From a candidate division WOR-3 bacterium (lineage in GTDB: Bacteria > Hydrothermota > Hydrothermia > Hydrothermales > JAJRUZ01), in NCBI GenBank assembly GCA_039803925.1, contig JBDRZL010000007.1:1-64000 (forward strand): 64,000 bases of DNA, read 5' to 3'. Below are positions 1-9,058 of this stretch, piece after piece. The position numbers were made by a program, and so were the translations under genes. The notes below the pieces were generated by a model, which was not told where the DNA came from, did not search any database, and saw only the letters and a list, made by a program, of their open reading frames with translations. Position 1 is the first letter of the stretch; the number at the start of each line of letters is the position of its first letter.

Positions 1-936
1 GAAATAATAGGGAAAAATGAAAAATTCTTAAAAGCTCTTGAACTTGCTAAAAAAGTTGCTGGAGAAGATGTAGCAGTTCTTTTAACAGGTGAGTCAGGAA
101 CAGGTAAAGAGGTTTTTGCAAGATTCATCCATTTAAACTCTAAAAGAAAAGAAGGACCCTTTATACCAATCAATTGTGCTGCAATTCCCAAGGAACTTCT
201 TGAAAATGAGCTTTTTGGTTCTGAAAAAGGAGCATTTACTGGTTCATATAAAACAAAAATAGGAAAATTTGAACTTGCTGATGGAGGAACCTTATTTCTT
301 GATGAAATTGCTGAAATGCCTCTTGAACTTCAACCAAAACTTTTAAGGGCAATTGAATATAAAGAAATTGAAAGACTCGGTGGATTAAAACCAATTAAAG
401 TTAACACAAGAATAATTGCAGCAACTAACAGGAATCTAAAAGAACTTGTTGAAAAGGGTTTATTTAGAGAAGACCTTTATTATAGATTATCCGTATTTCC
501 AATTCATCTTCCACCTTTAAGAGAAAGAAAAGAAGATATACTTTTAATATCTGAAAATTTCTTGAAAAAAATGGAAAGAAAATATGGAAAAAAACTAAAG
601 CTAAATGAGGAAAGTAAAAAAATTTTAATTACCTATGATTTTCCTGGTAACATAAGAGAACTTGAAAATATACTGGAAAGAGCAGCAATTTTAACTGAAG
701 ATGGCATAATAAAAAAAGAACATTTGATGATTGAAAAAATTGAAGATAAAGAAAAAGAAATAAAAATTCAAAATTTAAAAGATATAATTGAAAAGGAAAT
801 TGAAAAAAAGGAAAAAGAAATAATTGAAAATACATTGAAAATTACAAAAGGGAATATTTCAAAGACAGCAGAAATTCTTGGTATTTCAAGAAAATCACTT
901 TATGAAAAATTAAAGAAATATAAAATAAATTACTAA
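1..936 (+). CDS. Sigma-54-dependent activator, C-terminal part (5' end outside window)
   Basis: The frame is open from base 1, so only the AAA+ and DNA-binding parts are visible (311 residues). Walker A GESGTGKE is at visible residues 30-37, the sigma-54 contact loop at 77-82, and Walker B GGTLFLDE follows. The arginine-rich sensor region (FREDLYYRLSVF, PPLRERKEDI) and a Fis-type helix-turn-helix at the C-terminus (ISKTAEILGISRKSLYEKL) complete the NtrC/AtoC pattern. The contact loop reads GAFTGS instead of the family GAFTGA. A receiver domain, if present, lies upstream of the window. Its stop overlaps the stop of the convergent AtoE-like gene (CTAA at 933-936). AtoC regulates atoE in E. coli, but here the genes face each other, so a regulatory link is only a guess. 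Confidence 0.92.
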   Translation, partial: EIIGKNEKFLKALELAKKVAGEDVAVLLTGESGTGKEVFARFIHLNSKRKEGPFIPINCAAIPKELLENELFGSEKGAFTGSYKTKIGKFELADGGTLFLDEIAEMPLELQPKLLRAIEYKEIERLGGLKPIKVNTRIIAATNRNLKELVEKGLFREDLYYRLSVFPIHLPPLRERKEDILLISENFLKKMERKYGKKLKLNEESKKILITYDFPGNIRELENILERAAILTEDGIIKKEHLMIEKIEDKEKEIKIQNLKDIIEKEIEKKEKEIIENTLKITKGNISKTAEILGISRKSLYEKLKKYKINY

Positions 937-2243
937 TTAAAAAGAATCAGAGTAAAAAAAATAAAAGAAATAATTAAGAAAAAGAGTGTATAAGGAACCA
1001 ATTCCTGCACTTTTACCCTTGTTATTCCCAAAATAGGTAAAGCCCAGAAGGGTTGAACCATATTTGTCCATTCATCACCATAAGCAATTGCCATTATAAC
1101 CTTTGAAAAGGGAACACCAAGAATTTTTGCTGCCTCTATCATCACAGGACCCTGAACAGCCCACTGTCCTCCTCCTGAAGGAATAAATAAATTAACAATA
1201 CCAGCTGAAATAAAGGTATAAAAAGGAAAATTTTCAGGAACAGAAAATGAAACAAAGAAAATGGAAAAAACATTTATAAGACCTGAATACTTCATCATAC
1301 CCATAATTCCAGCATAAAAGGGGAACTGGATTATTATTCCTGTTGATGCTTTTACAGAATTAAAAGTGGCTTTTAAATAAGAATGGGGTGAAAAATGTAA
1401 AAAGAGTCCAGCAAAAAGAAATATAAAATTCAAAGTATTTAAATTTAAGGAAAATTCACCCTTTTTTATAATGTAAAAGATGTTAATTAAAAAGATTAAA
1501 AAGAAAAGTGCAGGGAAAATAAAAGAATTCTCAAGAATATTCAAAAAGAATGAAAAAGGCTTTTTCTCCTCTTCTTTTTCTTCAAGTTCAGGAATTTCGC
1601 ATTCAATTTTAATTTTGGATAAAAGAAATATAAAAAGAGGTAAAAAAATAACAAAAAGGAACCAGAGCAAAATATTTTTTATGGAAAAGATAGTTTCAGA
1701 AATATTTATAACTCCTATTTTACTTTCAAGGAAGTGTCCCTTTGTAGCACAGGTTAATGGAGCACTGCCTGATAATCCTCCGTGCCAGACTAAAAGTCCT
1801 GTATAAGCAGAAGCACATAAAAGAGGATAATTTATATACTTATTTTTTTCTTTAAAGGATTTTCCTATTTCCTTTACAAGAAGTGCTGAAGCAATAAGGG
1901 ATAAACCCCAGTTGAAAAAAGCAAGAATCATTGAAAAAATTGAAGTAAAAACAATAAAAAATTCTTGACTTAAATTTAAAGAGCTAATTTTTTTAATAAT
2001 TCTTTTTAAAGGCGGTGATTCTGCTAAAGCACCCCCTGTAACAAGAATTAAAACCATTTGCATTGAAAAGGATAAAAGATCCCAAAAGGAATTCCCCCAG
2101 TAATAAACCATATCAATAATAGAATTCTCTGTAAGGAAAGACCCTAAAAGAATTGTAATAATTGTCAGAATCAAAACAAAAATGAAGGGGTCAGGGTAAA
2201 ATTTTTCAAAAAATAAAAAATAATATTTAAAAAACTTCTTCAT
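933..2243 (-). CDS. atoE: Short-chain fatty acid transporter, AtoE family
   Basis: This 436-residue polytopic inner-membrane protein matches the AtoE/SCFA_trans family (usual length about 440). Family landmarks are visible: YYWGNSFWDLLSFSMQM near residue 47, LVTGGALAESPP near 68, the WGLSL segment near 112, and NLFIPSGGGQWAVQGPV near 350. The family is thought to import short-chain fatty acids such as acetoacetate or butyrate. It is the last gene of a leftward unit and overlaps the upstream methyltransferase by 4 nt. The rest of that unit looks like surface-glycan synthesis, so its presence there is odd. The substrate cannot be read from sequence. Confidence 0.88.
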   Translation of the reverse strand: MKKFFKYYFLFFEKFYPDPFIFVLILTIITILLGSFLTENSIIDMVYYWGNSFWDLLSFSMQMVLILVTGGALAESPPLKRIIKKISSLNLSQEFFIVFTSIFSMILAFFNWGLSLIASALLVKEIGKSFKEKNKYINYPLLCASAYTGLLVWHGGLSGSAPLTCATKGHFLESKIGVINISETIFSIKNILLWFLFVIFLPLFIFLLSKIKIECEIPELEEKEEEKKPFSFFLNILENSFIFPALFFLIFLINIFYIIKKGEFSLNLNTLNFIFLFAGLFLHFSPHSYLKATFNSVKASTGIIIQFPFYAGIMGMMKYSGLINVFSIFFVSFSVPENFPFYTFISAGIVNLFIPSGGGQWAVQGPVMIEAAKILGVPFSKVIMAIAYGDEWTNMVQPFWALPILGITRVKVQELVPYTLFFLIISFIFFTLILFN

Positions 2244-3091
2244 TTTTTTATAGCAATAAATCTTGTTTCAAATGGATAAAACCTGAAAATTTTTAAAATT
2301 TTTTTCAATATCAATTTTTTTGAAGGTATCATTTCTTCTTCAAAAATGAAATTTTTTTTATAAATCTTAAAACCTATTTTTTTTATTAATTTTTCAAGTT
2401 CAAAAAATTTAATAAAATTCAATTCTAAAAGAAAGCTTTCAAGAAAAGGAATATCTTCCCATCTCTTTTTTATTCTTTTTAAACCCCTTCTATAAAAAAA
2501 ATTTTTTATTAAAAACTTTGATAAATTTTTAGGTAAAAAAGGTATTAAAGGAACTTTAAAATGGGGCTCAAAGGGGAAAAAATAGTTGGGAATTGAAAGA
2601 TATAAAATACCACCCTTTTTCATTACTCTATTTACCTCTTTTAAAAAAATAAAATTATCTTTAATATGTTCAAGTGTATGGGTTAAGATAACGATATCAA
2701 ATACTTCACTTTTGAAAGGAAGATTAAAACCGTTACCTACAAGAGGTTTTATATTACTTTCTGAAAGTTTCTTTTTTAAATTAACAACATAAACAAAATC
2801 ATTTTCAATATCAAGGGAAAAAACCTTTGCTCCTTTTTCTTCAAGTAAAAAAGAATTGTGTCCAAAACCGCATCCTAAATCAAGAATTTTTTTATTTTTT
2901 AAAGAAAATTCCCTATCTAAAAAGTTAACAAAAAAAGTATAATCTATTCTCAAATCAGATTTTGATTTTAGATATTTCTCCTTTTCACCTTTTTCCCAGT
3001 TAGGTATTGAGAGTTTCATCCAGTCCTCATTTCTTTCAGTAATCTCTTTAATTTTCTGATAAATTTTTTCTTTTAGATAATCATTATTCAT
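2240..3091 (-). CDS. Class I SAM-dependent methyltransferase
   Basis: The 283-residue protein has the Rossmann-type methyltransferase core: motif I KILDLGCGFGHNSFLLEEKG around residues 69-88, the acidic motif II (VFSLDIEND), motif IV-like DIVILTHTLEHI, and a post-motif RVMKKGGILYLSIPN. The HTLEHI segment is typical of UbiE/Methyltransf_11 proteins acting on small molecules, lipids or sugars. It overlaps both neighbours by 4 nt, so it is translated together with the FemAB-like gene upstream and AtoE downstream. The basic C-terminal third (residues 180-283) is specific to this protein. The acceptor is unknown; a surface glycan or glycolipid is plausible from context. Confidence 0.85.
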   Translation of the reverse strand: MNNDYLKEKIYQKIKEITERNEDWMKLSIPNWEKGEKEKYLKSKSDLRIDYTFFVNFLDREFSLKNKKILDLGCGFGHNSFLLEEKGAKVFSLDIENDFVYVVNLKKKLSESNIKPLVGNGFNLPFKSEVFDIVILTHTLEHIKDNFIFLKEVNRVMKKGGILYLSIPNYFFPFEPHFKVPLIPFLPKNLSKFLIKNFFYRRGLKRIKKRWEDIPFLESFLLELNFIKFFELEKLIKKIGFKIYKKNFIFEEEMIPSKKLILKKILKIFRFYPFETRFIAIKK

Positions 3092-4092
3092 AAAGGAGCT
3101 CTGTAGAGGGGAAAGAAAAACTCATCTTTTATAGGTCCCATTTTTTTTCTTTCTTCAACAAGTTCATTATAAACTTTTTCATTATGAATTAAACCGTAAA
3201 CATAGTATGGAAGATGCCAGTTTGAAAATCCTGATTTGAATAAAAAAAGTTCATCCTCTCCTTTCATTCCTCCACCAAGATGCATTATTTCAAAACCTTT
3301 TTCTTTCGCAAATTTAATTGCTTCATAAATAATAAGATGTGTTCCACCTAAATTTCTATAGTTATGATTAGAACCGGAAAGGAAATAGTGGAAAAATTTA
3401 CCATAACCCAAAAATATTGAGGATGCTATAGGAATCCCTTTAAAAAAAGAAATAAATACAAAAGAATATTTAAAATTTTCTACTAATTCTCTTACAACCC
3501 ACAAAGGGAAAAAATAAAAATCTCTTGCTTTCTTTCTTTTCATTGTTTCAATATAAAGAGTATGAAAAATTTTTATATCTCTTTCCTCTTTTGATATCTT
3601 TAATTCTACTTTTTCCCTGATTGCTTTTTTAATAATTGCCCTGTGCCCTTTTCTTATTCTCTTTTCCATTTCTTCAAACCTTTTTTTTAAATCAATAAAA
3701 ACACTGAAAGTAACAAAATGGGTAATAAAATTCTCCTGAATCAATGATTTATCGAAAAAATAAGGGTGAAGTCTTCCAAATTCAGCCACAATTTTATTAT
3801 CCAAAAGAAAAACTTTTAATTCCTTATAAAATTCTTTTGTAAGTAAATGCTTATCTTCTGATTCTACAAGCAAACCTCCACAACCATAGGGAGTTGATAT
3901 ATCAAAAAAATTTTTAGATTTTATTTTTCGCTTAATAAAAGGAGAAAAAACTTTTCCTTTATCATTTTCATAATAAAAAAACAAGGGCTCACCATCTTCG
4001 TATTTTGAGAAAATTTCAATATATTTTGGAGTGTAAAATATATCAGGCAAAGAAATGTTATGAAAATAATTTCCTTCAAAGATTTGAAGCAT
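3088..4092 (-). CDS. FemAB-like GNAT-fold acyl/aminoacyltransferase (copy 1)
   Basis: The 334-residue protein resembles the FemAB/MurM-type group, which has a GNAT fold and adds amino acids to lipid II or acyl groups to sugars. Supporting features are the long GNAT core with YIETMKRKKARDFYFFP in the middle, SIFLGYGKFFHYFLSGSNHNYRNLGGTHL, and a C-terminal HLGGGMKGEDELFLFKSGF block. It is a diverged paralogue of the next upstream gene (4136-5164), which has the same order of motifs. Its ATG sits 6 nt downstream of a -10 box, suggesting a leaderless start. The acceptor is not known. Grouping with a NeuC-type epimerase favours surface glycan or sialic-acid-like sugar modification over peptidoglycan bridging. 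Confidence 0.72.
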   Translation of the reverse strand: MLQIFEGNYFHNISLPDIFYTPKYIEIFSKYEDGEPLFFYYENDKGKVFSPFIKRKIKSKNFFDISTPYGCGGLLVESEDKHLLTKEFYKELKVFLLDNKIVAEFGRLHPYFFDKSLIQENFITHFVTFSVFIDLKKRFEEMEKRIRKGHRAIIKKAIREKVELKISKEERDIKIFHTLYIETMKRKKARDFYFFPLWVVRELVENFKYSFVFISFFKGIPIASSIFLGYGKFFHYFLSGSNHNYRNLGGTHLIIYEAIKFAKEKGFEIMHLGGGMKGEDELFLFKSGFSNWHLPYYVYGLIHNEKVYNELVEERKKMGPIKDEFFFPLYRAPL

Positions 4093-4098
4093 GTTAAG

Positions 4099-4128
4099 AT
4101 TTTAACAGAAATTAATTTTTCTTATCAA
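4099..4128 (-). promoter_or_regulatory. Sigma-70-type promoter, FemAB-like gene 1 (leaderless candidate)
   Basis: On the minus strand TTGATA (4123-4128) and TAAAAT (4099-4104) are separated by 18 nt. The -10 box ends only 6 nt before the ATG at 4092, so transcription would begin at or next to the start codon. No Shine-Dalgarno sequence precedes the ATG. This splits the leftward glycan cluster into two units. Confidence 0.5.
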
Positions 4129-4135
4129 TTTTTAA

Positions 4136-5164
4136 TTATATATCCCTATACTGAGGAAAGAGTGTGGGCATATCTTTAATATCCTTATATTTTATAAATT
4201 CAAATGTAAGTTCTTTGTAAATATCATGGAAATAAATTTTTTTTGAAATTATATAATCTTTTTCTTTTTTAGAAAAACCCCTTTTGAAATCCAATAAAGA
4301 GTCCGGCTTTCCTCTTCCTCCTCCAAGGGAAAAATATCTAAACTTTTTAAAATTTTCCTTTATAAAACACCAGAAAAGAAAGTGAGTAGAGCCTTTAGTT
4401 TTATAGCCTTCTTCACTTAACCCACCTAAAAAATAATGGGAAAAAATGTTATATTTTAAAAATAAACCAGAGGATAAAATATTTTTATCTTTAAAAATGA
4501 AATAAAAAGAAGAAAAATCTTTTGTGCTAATTTCTTTAAAAAATTCAAAAGGGAAAAAATGCCTTCTTTCTCCCTGTTTTACTTTTAAAGTATTTATATA
4601 AACATCATAAAAAATTTTTATATCTTCAATTTTATTTGATATTAAAAATTCAAAATTATTTTTTTCAGCAAACCTTATATTTCTTCTTACATTTTCATTA
4701 AAACTTTTAAAAATACTTTCAGTATCATTAAATTCAGAGAAATCCATGTATACTAAAGGAGATATTACTAAGAGATCATAATAATCACTTAAAGGAATAT
4801 GATTTTCAATTAAAGGATGAAATCTAACAAATTCTGAAACAGTTTTTGTATCAGTAAAATAATCCCTTAGCTTCTTAAAAATTTTTCTAACATCACCTTT
4901 AAAAAGAGGACCACAAGCACCGTAAGGGGAAGTTATATCAGAATAATCCCTGTATTTATCAGGAACATAAGGTAAATTATTGAAAGGTCTTCTAATATAG
5001 GGGTAAAAAAATCTTAAAGATTCATCTTCATAATATATTGCCTCAACTCTTCCAGGTTCTATTATTGTATTTATCTCCAAAAAGTCATAAGTAAAAAAAA
5101 TATCAGTATTTTCAAAATTTTTAAGAATATTCTCCCATTCCTCTTTTGTGTTAATTATCTTCAT
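4136..5164 (-). CDS. FemAB-like GNAT-fold acyl/aminoacyltransferase (copy 2)
   Basis: This 342-residue protein is the tandem paralogue of the 3088-4092 gene. Shared landmarks are an N-terminal YDFLEINTIIEPGRVEAIYYEDE block, SPYGACGPLF, the central YINTLKVKQGERRHFFPFEFF, HYFLGGLSEEGYKTKGSTHFLFW, and YFSLGGGRGKPDSLLDFKRGFS near the C-terminus. It overlaps the upstream epimerase by 4 nt (start at 5164 within the epimerase stop) and is therefore probably made with it. The role is inferred as transfer of an amino-acyl or acyl group during surface-sugar synthesis; no substrate can be assigned. Duplication followed by divergence is the simplest explanation for the pair. Confidence 0.7.
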   Translation of the reverse strand: MKIINTKEEWENILKNFENTDIFFTYDFLEINTIIEPGRVEAIYYEDESLRFFYPYIRRPFNNLPYVPDKYRDYSDITSPYGACGPLFKGDVRKIFKKLRDYFTDTKTVSEFVRFHPLIENHIPLSDYYDLLVISPLVYMDFSEFNDTESIFKSFNENVRRNIRFAEKNNFEFLISNKIEDIKIFYDVYINTLKVKQGERRHFFPFEFFKEISTKDFSSFYFIFKDKNILSSGLFLKYNIFSHYFLGGLSEEGYKTKGSTHFLFWCFIKENFKKFRYFSLGGGRGKPDSLLDFKRGFSKKEKDYIISKKIYFHDIYKELTFEFIKYKDIKDMPTLFPQYRDI

Positions 5165-6315
5165 TCAATATTAAGTTTTTTGTTAAAAATTTCCTCTTTT
5201 GCGTAATTTTTAAAAAAATTTATTATAACCTTTTTAATTATCAAATCACCCCTTATTCTCTTAAAGGGTGAAGGAATAAATTTAGGTAATTTACCCTTTA
5301 AAATCTTTTCTATTGAGTCTTCAATTTCCTCTGATTTTAAAGCATTATAAATGTAACCTCCCCTTTCCCTTAATTCTGTTCTTCTCCCTACAGTAATAAC
5401 AGGAATTTTAAATAGACATGCTTCATAAAGGGCACTTGATGAGTTTCCTATCATGAATTTTGCATTTTTCATTAAAGAAATAAATTCTCTATAGGGTAAA
5501 TTATCAATTAAAATAAAATTTCCTCTCTGAGCTTCACTAAAAAGAAAATTTCTCATTTCTCTTCCTCCTGGATCATTGTTTGGAGAAATAGCTACAAAGG
5601 GTAAGCTAAATTTAAAAAGGGCTTTAAGGATAATCTCAAGTTCCTCTAAGGATTTTTCCTTTTCAAAAGGAAAGGGATGATGGATTAAAAGAGCATATTC
5701 TTTTTCTTTAAATAAATTATATTTATTTTTTAAAATTTTATAATCAGGAATCTCTTTAAAATCAAGAGAATAAATTCCAAGATTTCCCACTACGAAAATT
5801 CTTCTTTTATCCTCCCCCATTTTAATTAGATTTTTTTTACTATTTTTAGTAGCAGGAAAATGAATGTGAGCAAGTTTTGAAATACAGTGTCTTATATATG
5901 TATCAGGCAACATAAAAGAAGTATTATCTCCACCATGGATATGGGCAAGGGGAATCATTAAAAAATTTGCCGAAAGAGCAGCAGAAAGAACTTCAATCCT
6001 ATCTCCTAAAACAAAAACTATGTCAGGTTTTAAAATTTTAAATACATGAGTAAACTGGATAATTCCGTTTCCAAGAGAGATAGGAAAAGCCTCATCAAGA
6101 TCAGAATCCAAATGGAAGGGAACCTCATAATCTATATTAAAACCATCATTAATTATATCATTTTTTGTTAAACCAAAAAAAGGAGAAAGATGAGAACCTG
6201 TAATTACAAGTTTAAAATCAAACTCCGGCGAAATTTTAAAAGTTTTTAAAACAGGGTATAAAAGTCCGTATTCAGCCCTTGAACCTGTTATAAAAACTGT
6301 TTTTATTTTTTTCAT
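5161..6315 (-). CDS. neuC: UDP-N-acetylglucosamine 2-epimerase, hydrolysing (NeuC-type)
   Basis: The 384-residue protein carries the UDP-GlcNAc 2-epimerase fold. TGSRAEYGLLYPVLKTF begins at residue 10, VLGDRIEVLSAALSAN follows in the middle of the N-domain, then AHIHGGD, the IRHCISKLAHIHFPAT segment, and MIGNSSSALYEACLFKIPVITVG in the C-domain. This set matches the hydrolysing NeuC/NeuC-like branch, which makes N-acetylmannosamine or a related sugar for sialic-acid-type (nonulosonic) sugars, more than the WecB branch. No neuB or neuA lies in the window, so the downstream pathway is not confirmed. It is the first gene of a leftward unit. A TATAAT box (6323-6328) ends 7 nt before its ATG. Confidence 0.82.
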   Translation of the reverse strand: MKKIKTVFITGSRAEYGLLYPVLKTFKISPEFDFKLVITGSHLSPFFGLTKNDIINDGFNIDYEVPFHLDSDLDEAFPISLGNGIIQFTHVFKILKPDIVFVLGDRIEVLSAALSANFLMIPLAHIHGGDNTSFMLPDTYIRHCISKLAHIHFPATKNSKKNLIKMGEDKRRIFVVGNLGIYSLDFKEIPDYKILKNKYNLFKEKEYALLIHHPFPFEKEKSLEELEIILKALFKFSLPFVAISPNNDPGGREMRNFLFSEAQRGNFILIDNLPYREFISLMKNAKFMIGNSSSALYEACLFKIPVITVGRRTELRERGGYIYNALKSEEIEDSIEKILKGKLPKFIPSPFKRIRGDLIIKKVIINFFKNYAKEEIFNKKLNIE

Positions 6316-6322
6316 CTTTTTT

Positions 6323-6328
6323 ATTATA
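6323..6328 (-). promoter_or_regulatory. -10 box before the NeuC-type gene (leaderless candidate)
   Basis: The minus strand reads TATAAT, then 7 nt, then the ATG at 6315. The -35 element is weak (no good TTGACA match at 16-18 nt). The 65-nt gap is shared with the divergent ATPase gene. Confidence 0.4.
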
Positions 6329-6380
6329 ATTAAAACTTAAAAAATTATTAAAAACAATTTTATAACATAAGGAGGAAAAA

Positions 6381-7790
6381 ATGGAAAAACTTTCCACAAA
6401 AGAATACCAGACAGTCTCTTATATATCAGGTCCTCTCTTATTTCTTGAAGGGGCGAAAGATTTTTCCTATGCAGCACTTGTAGAAATAATAATGCCAGAT
6501 GGAACTAAAAGAAAGGGACAGGTTCTTGAAGTATCCGAAAAATATGCTGTAATTCAGGTTCTTGAAGGGACACTTGGACTTGATGTGGCTTCAACTAAGG
6601 TAAGATTTCTGGAAGATCAGGTTCATATAGGTGTCTCAAAAGAACTTATAGGAAGGATTTTTAATGGAAGAGGTGAACCCATAGATGGACTTCCTGCACC
6701 AACTCCTGAGAAGAGATTACCAATAGTAGGTGCTGCTATAAACCCAATTGCAAGGGATAAACCTTCTGACTTTATTCAGACTGGAATTTCTGCAATTGAT
6801 GGATTCAATACTTTAGTGAGAGGACAAAAATTACCAATCTTTTCAGGAGCAGGACTCCCTGCAAATGAAATAGCTGCAATGATAATGAAGTATGCTAAAG
6901 TAAGAGGAGAAGGTGAGGAATTCTTAATAATTTTTGCAGCAATGGGTTTAACTTCAAGGGAGTATGCTTACTTTATGAAGGAATTTAAGGAAAGTGGAGC
7001 ACTTGGTAGAATAGTTGCTTTTGTCAATCTTGCTGATGACCCTGCTGTAGAAAGACTTTTAACTCCAAGATTTGCTCTTACAGTTGCAGAATACTTTGCC
7101 TTTGAACTTGATTATCATGTTCTTGTAATTCTATCTGATATGACAAATTACTGCGAAGCTTTAAGAGAAATTGGAGCAGCAAGAGAAGAAGTACCGGGAA
7201 GAAGAGGTTACCCAGGCTATATGTATACAGACCTTGCAACCATGTATGAAAGAACAGGAAGAATAAGGGGTAAAAAGGGTTCAATAACTCAGATACCAAT
7301 TTTAACAATGCCAGATGATGATATCACTCATCCAATTCCAGACCTTACAGGTTATATTACAGAAGGTCAGATTGTGTTGTCAAGGGAGCTTCACAGAAAG
7401 GGAATATTCCCTCCAATTGATATTTTAATGAGTTTATCAAGGCTTATGAACTTGGGTATTGGTGAAGGAAAAACTAAAAGCTATCACAGGGAGTGGAAAG
7501 ACCAGCTTTATGCCTGTTATGCAAGGGGAAGAGATTTAAGAAGGCTTGTTGCTATTATTGGAGAGGATGCTTTAAGTGACATTGATAAAAAATATTTAAA
7601 ACTTGCTGATGAATTTGAAAATGTTATGTTGAATCAAAGAGATAAAGAAAGGTCAATTGAGGAAACTTTTGAAATAGGATGGAATTTAATGGGAATGTTA
7701 CCCAAAACAGAACTCTCTAAAATTAAAAGAAAATATCTTGAGGAATTTTATAAACAATGGATACCACAACAGGCAAAAGAAGCCTATTAA
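6381..7790 (+). CDS. atpB: V/A-type ATP synthase subunit B
   Basis: The 469-residue protein is the non-catalytic, nucleotide-binding-like subunit of the V1/A1 head. N-terminal [26 protein letters not shown]-like [16 protein letters not shown] (near residue 95), the degenerate P-loop segment [15 protein letters not shown] (near 152), YEALREIG-like [23 protein letters not shown] and [32 protein letters not shown] are all diagnostic. Length matches the family (about 460-470). It has an excellent Shine-Dalgarno (AAGGAGG) 7 nt before ATG. It is odd that no other ATPase subunit is beside it: the upstream gene is divergent and the next gene is glutamate dehydrogenase. The rest of the complex must be encoded elsewhere if the enzyme is functional. 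Confidence 0.96.
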   Translation: MEKLSTKEYQTVSYISGPLLFLEGAKDFSYAALVEIIMPDGTKRKGQVLEVSEKYAVIQVLEGTLGLDVASTKVRFLEDQVHIGVSKELIGRIFNGRGEPIDGLPAPTPEKRLPIVGAAINPIARDKPSDFIQTGISAIDGFNTLVRGQKLPIFSGAGLPANEIAAMIMKYAKVRGEGEEFLIIFAAMGLTSREYAYFMKEFKESGALGRIVAFVNLADDPAVERLLTPRFALTVAEYFAFELDYHVLVILSDMTNYCEALREIGAAREEVPGRRGYPGYMYTDLATMYERTGRIRGKKGSITQIPILTMPDDDITHPIPDLTGYITEGQIVLSRELHRKGIFPPIDILMSLSRLMNLGIGEGKTKSYHREWKDQLYACYARGRDLRRLVAIIGEDALSDIDKKYLKLADEFENVMLNQRDKERSIEETFEIGWNLMGMLPKTELSKIKRKYLEEFYKQWIPQQAKEAY

Positions 7791-9058
7791 AAGGTATTGA
7801 AAAAGATGAAATCTGGGGACCAGTTTTTAAAATGGTCGCCCAGCAGGTAGAAAAAGCTTTTCATATTGGTAATTTGAACGAAAAATATTTTGAAACAATT
7901 CTTGAACCTGAAAGAGTTTTAAGAGTCTCTATACCTGTTGTAATGGATAACGGAGAAATTAAATGTTTTGCAGGCTACAGAGTCCAGCATTCAACAGCAA
8001 GGGGACCTGCAAAGGGTGGTATAAGGTATCATCCTGATGTGACCCTTGATGAAATAGCAGCTCTTTCAGCCTGGATGAGTTTTAAAAATGCACTTGTTAA
8101 TATACCCTTCGGGGGTGGTAAAGGAGGAATAAAAGTTAACCCTTCAAAACTTTCTCATGGAGAATTAATAAGATTAACAAGGAGATACACATCAGGAATT
8201 TTACCATTAATAGGACCATATAGAGATGTCCCTGCCCCTGATGTTAATACAAATGATATGATAATGGATGTTATTATGGATACTTATTCTATGTTTCAGG
8301 GTTTTACAACACCAAGTATAGTAACAGGAAAATCTGTTTCTCTTGGAGGTTCTGTTGGAAGAAGGGAAGCTACAGGTAAAGGAGTTTTTTTTGTTACAAG
8401 GGAATTTTTGAAAATAAAAAATAAGGATTTGGAAAAACAAAAAATTGCTGTTCAGGGTTTTGGAAATGTAGGTTCTGTTTTAGCTTTATCCTTTTATGAT
8501 GCTGGTGCAAAGGTTTGTGCTGTAACTGATGTTTCAGGAGGTCTTTTTAATAAAAATGGATTAAACATTCCAAAAATTTTGAAATTAATACAAGAAAAAA
8601 AATTCTTAAAGGAAATAAAAGGTGAAGGTGATTTTATAGAAAACAAAGATCTCTTTGAGCTGGATGTAGATATACTTGTTCCTGCTGCTCTTGAAAGACA
8701 GATAACTGAAAAAAATGCTGAAAAAATAAAAGCTTTTTTAATAGTTGAGGGTGCAAATGGACCTACTACTCCTGAGGCAGAGAAAATTTTACTTGATAAA
8801 GGAATTTATATAATTCCTGATATTCTCGCTAATGCAGGTGGTGTTATTGTTTCCTATTTTGAATGGGTTCAGGATTTACAGTATTATTTCTGGAAAGAAA
8901 AAGAAATTTTTGAAAAACTTGAAGAAATTTTAATAAATGCTTTAAAAGAGGTTATCAATAAATCTGAAGAATTAAAAACTGATTTAAGAACTTCAGCTCT
9001 TATAATAGGTTTATCAAGAATAATAGATGCAATAGAAAGGAGGGGAATTTTCCCATAA
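7757..9058 (+). CDS. gdhA: Glutamate dehydrogenase (Glu/Leu/Phe/Val dehydrogenase family)
   Basis: The 433-residue protein catalyses oxidative deamination or reductive amination between glutamate and 2-oxoglutarate. The substrate domain shows [22 protein letters not shown] and [15 protein letters not shown]; the Rossmann domain has the GFGNVGS nucleotide-binding turn and AVTDVSGG. The C-terminal [12 protein letters not shown] and [18 protein letters not shown] blocks are typical of hexameric bacterial/archaeal enzymes. Whether it uses NAD or NADP cannot be decided here. The chosen ATG overlaps atpB by 34 nt; no better downstream start precedes the conserved region. Its stop codon overlaps the unusual start of the following glycosyltransferase. 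Confidence 0.95.
   Translation: MDTTTGKRSLLKGIEKDEIWGPVFKMVAQQVEKAFHIGNLNEKYFETILEPERVLRVSIPVVMDNGEIKCFAGYRVQHSTARGPAKGGIRYHPDVTLDEIAALSAWMSFKNALVNIPFGGGKGGIKVNPSKLSHGELIRLTRRYTSGILPLIGPYRDVPAPDVNTNDMIMDVIMDTYSMFQGFTTPSIVTGKSVSLGGSVGRREATGKGVFFVTREFLKIKNKDLEKQKIAVQGFGNVGSVLALSFYDAGAKVCAVTDVSGGLFNKNGLNIPKILKLIQEKKFLKEIKGEGDFIENKDLFELDVDILVPAALERQITEKNAEKIKAFLIVEGANGPTTPEAEKILLDKGIYIIPDILANAGGVIVSYFEWVQDLQYYFWKEKEIFEKLEEILINALKEVINKSEELKTDLRTSALIIGLSRIIDAIERRGIFP

Noticed and set aside
1480-1806. 108-codon plus-strand frame
   Set aside because: It is antisense to the AtoE transporter and shows no recognisable motif.
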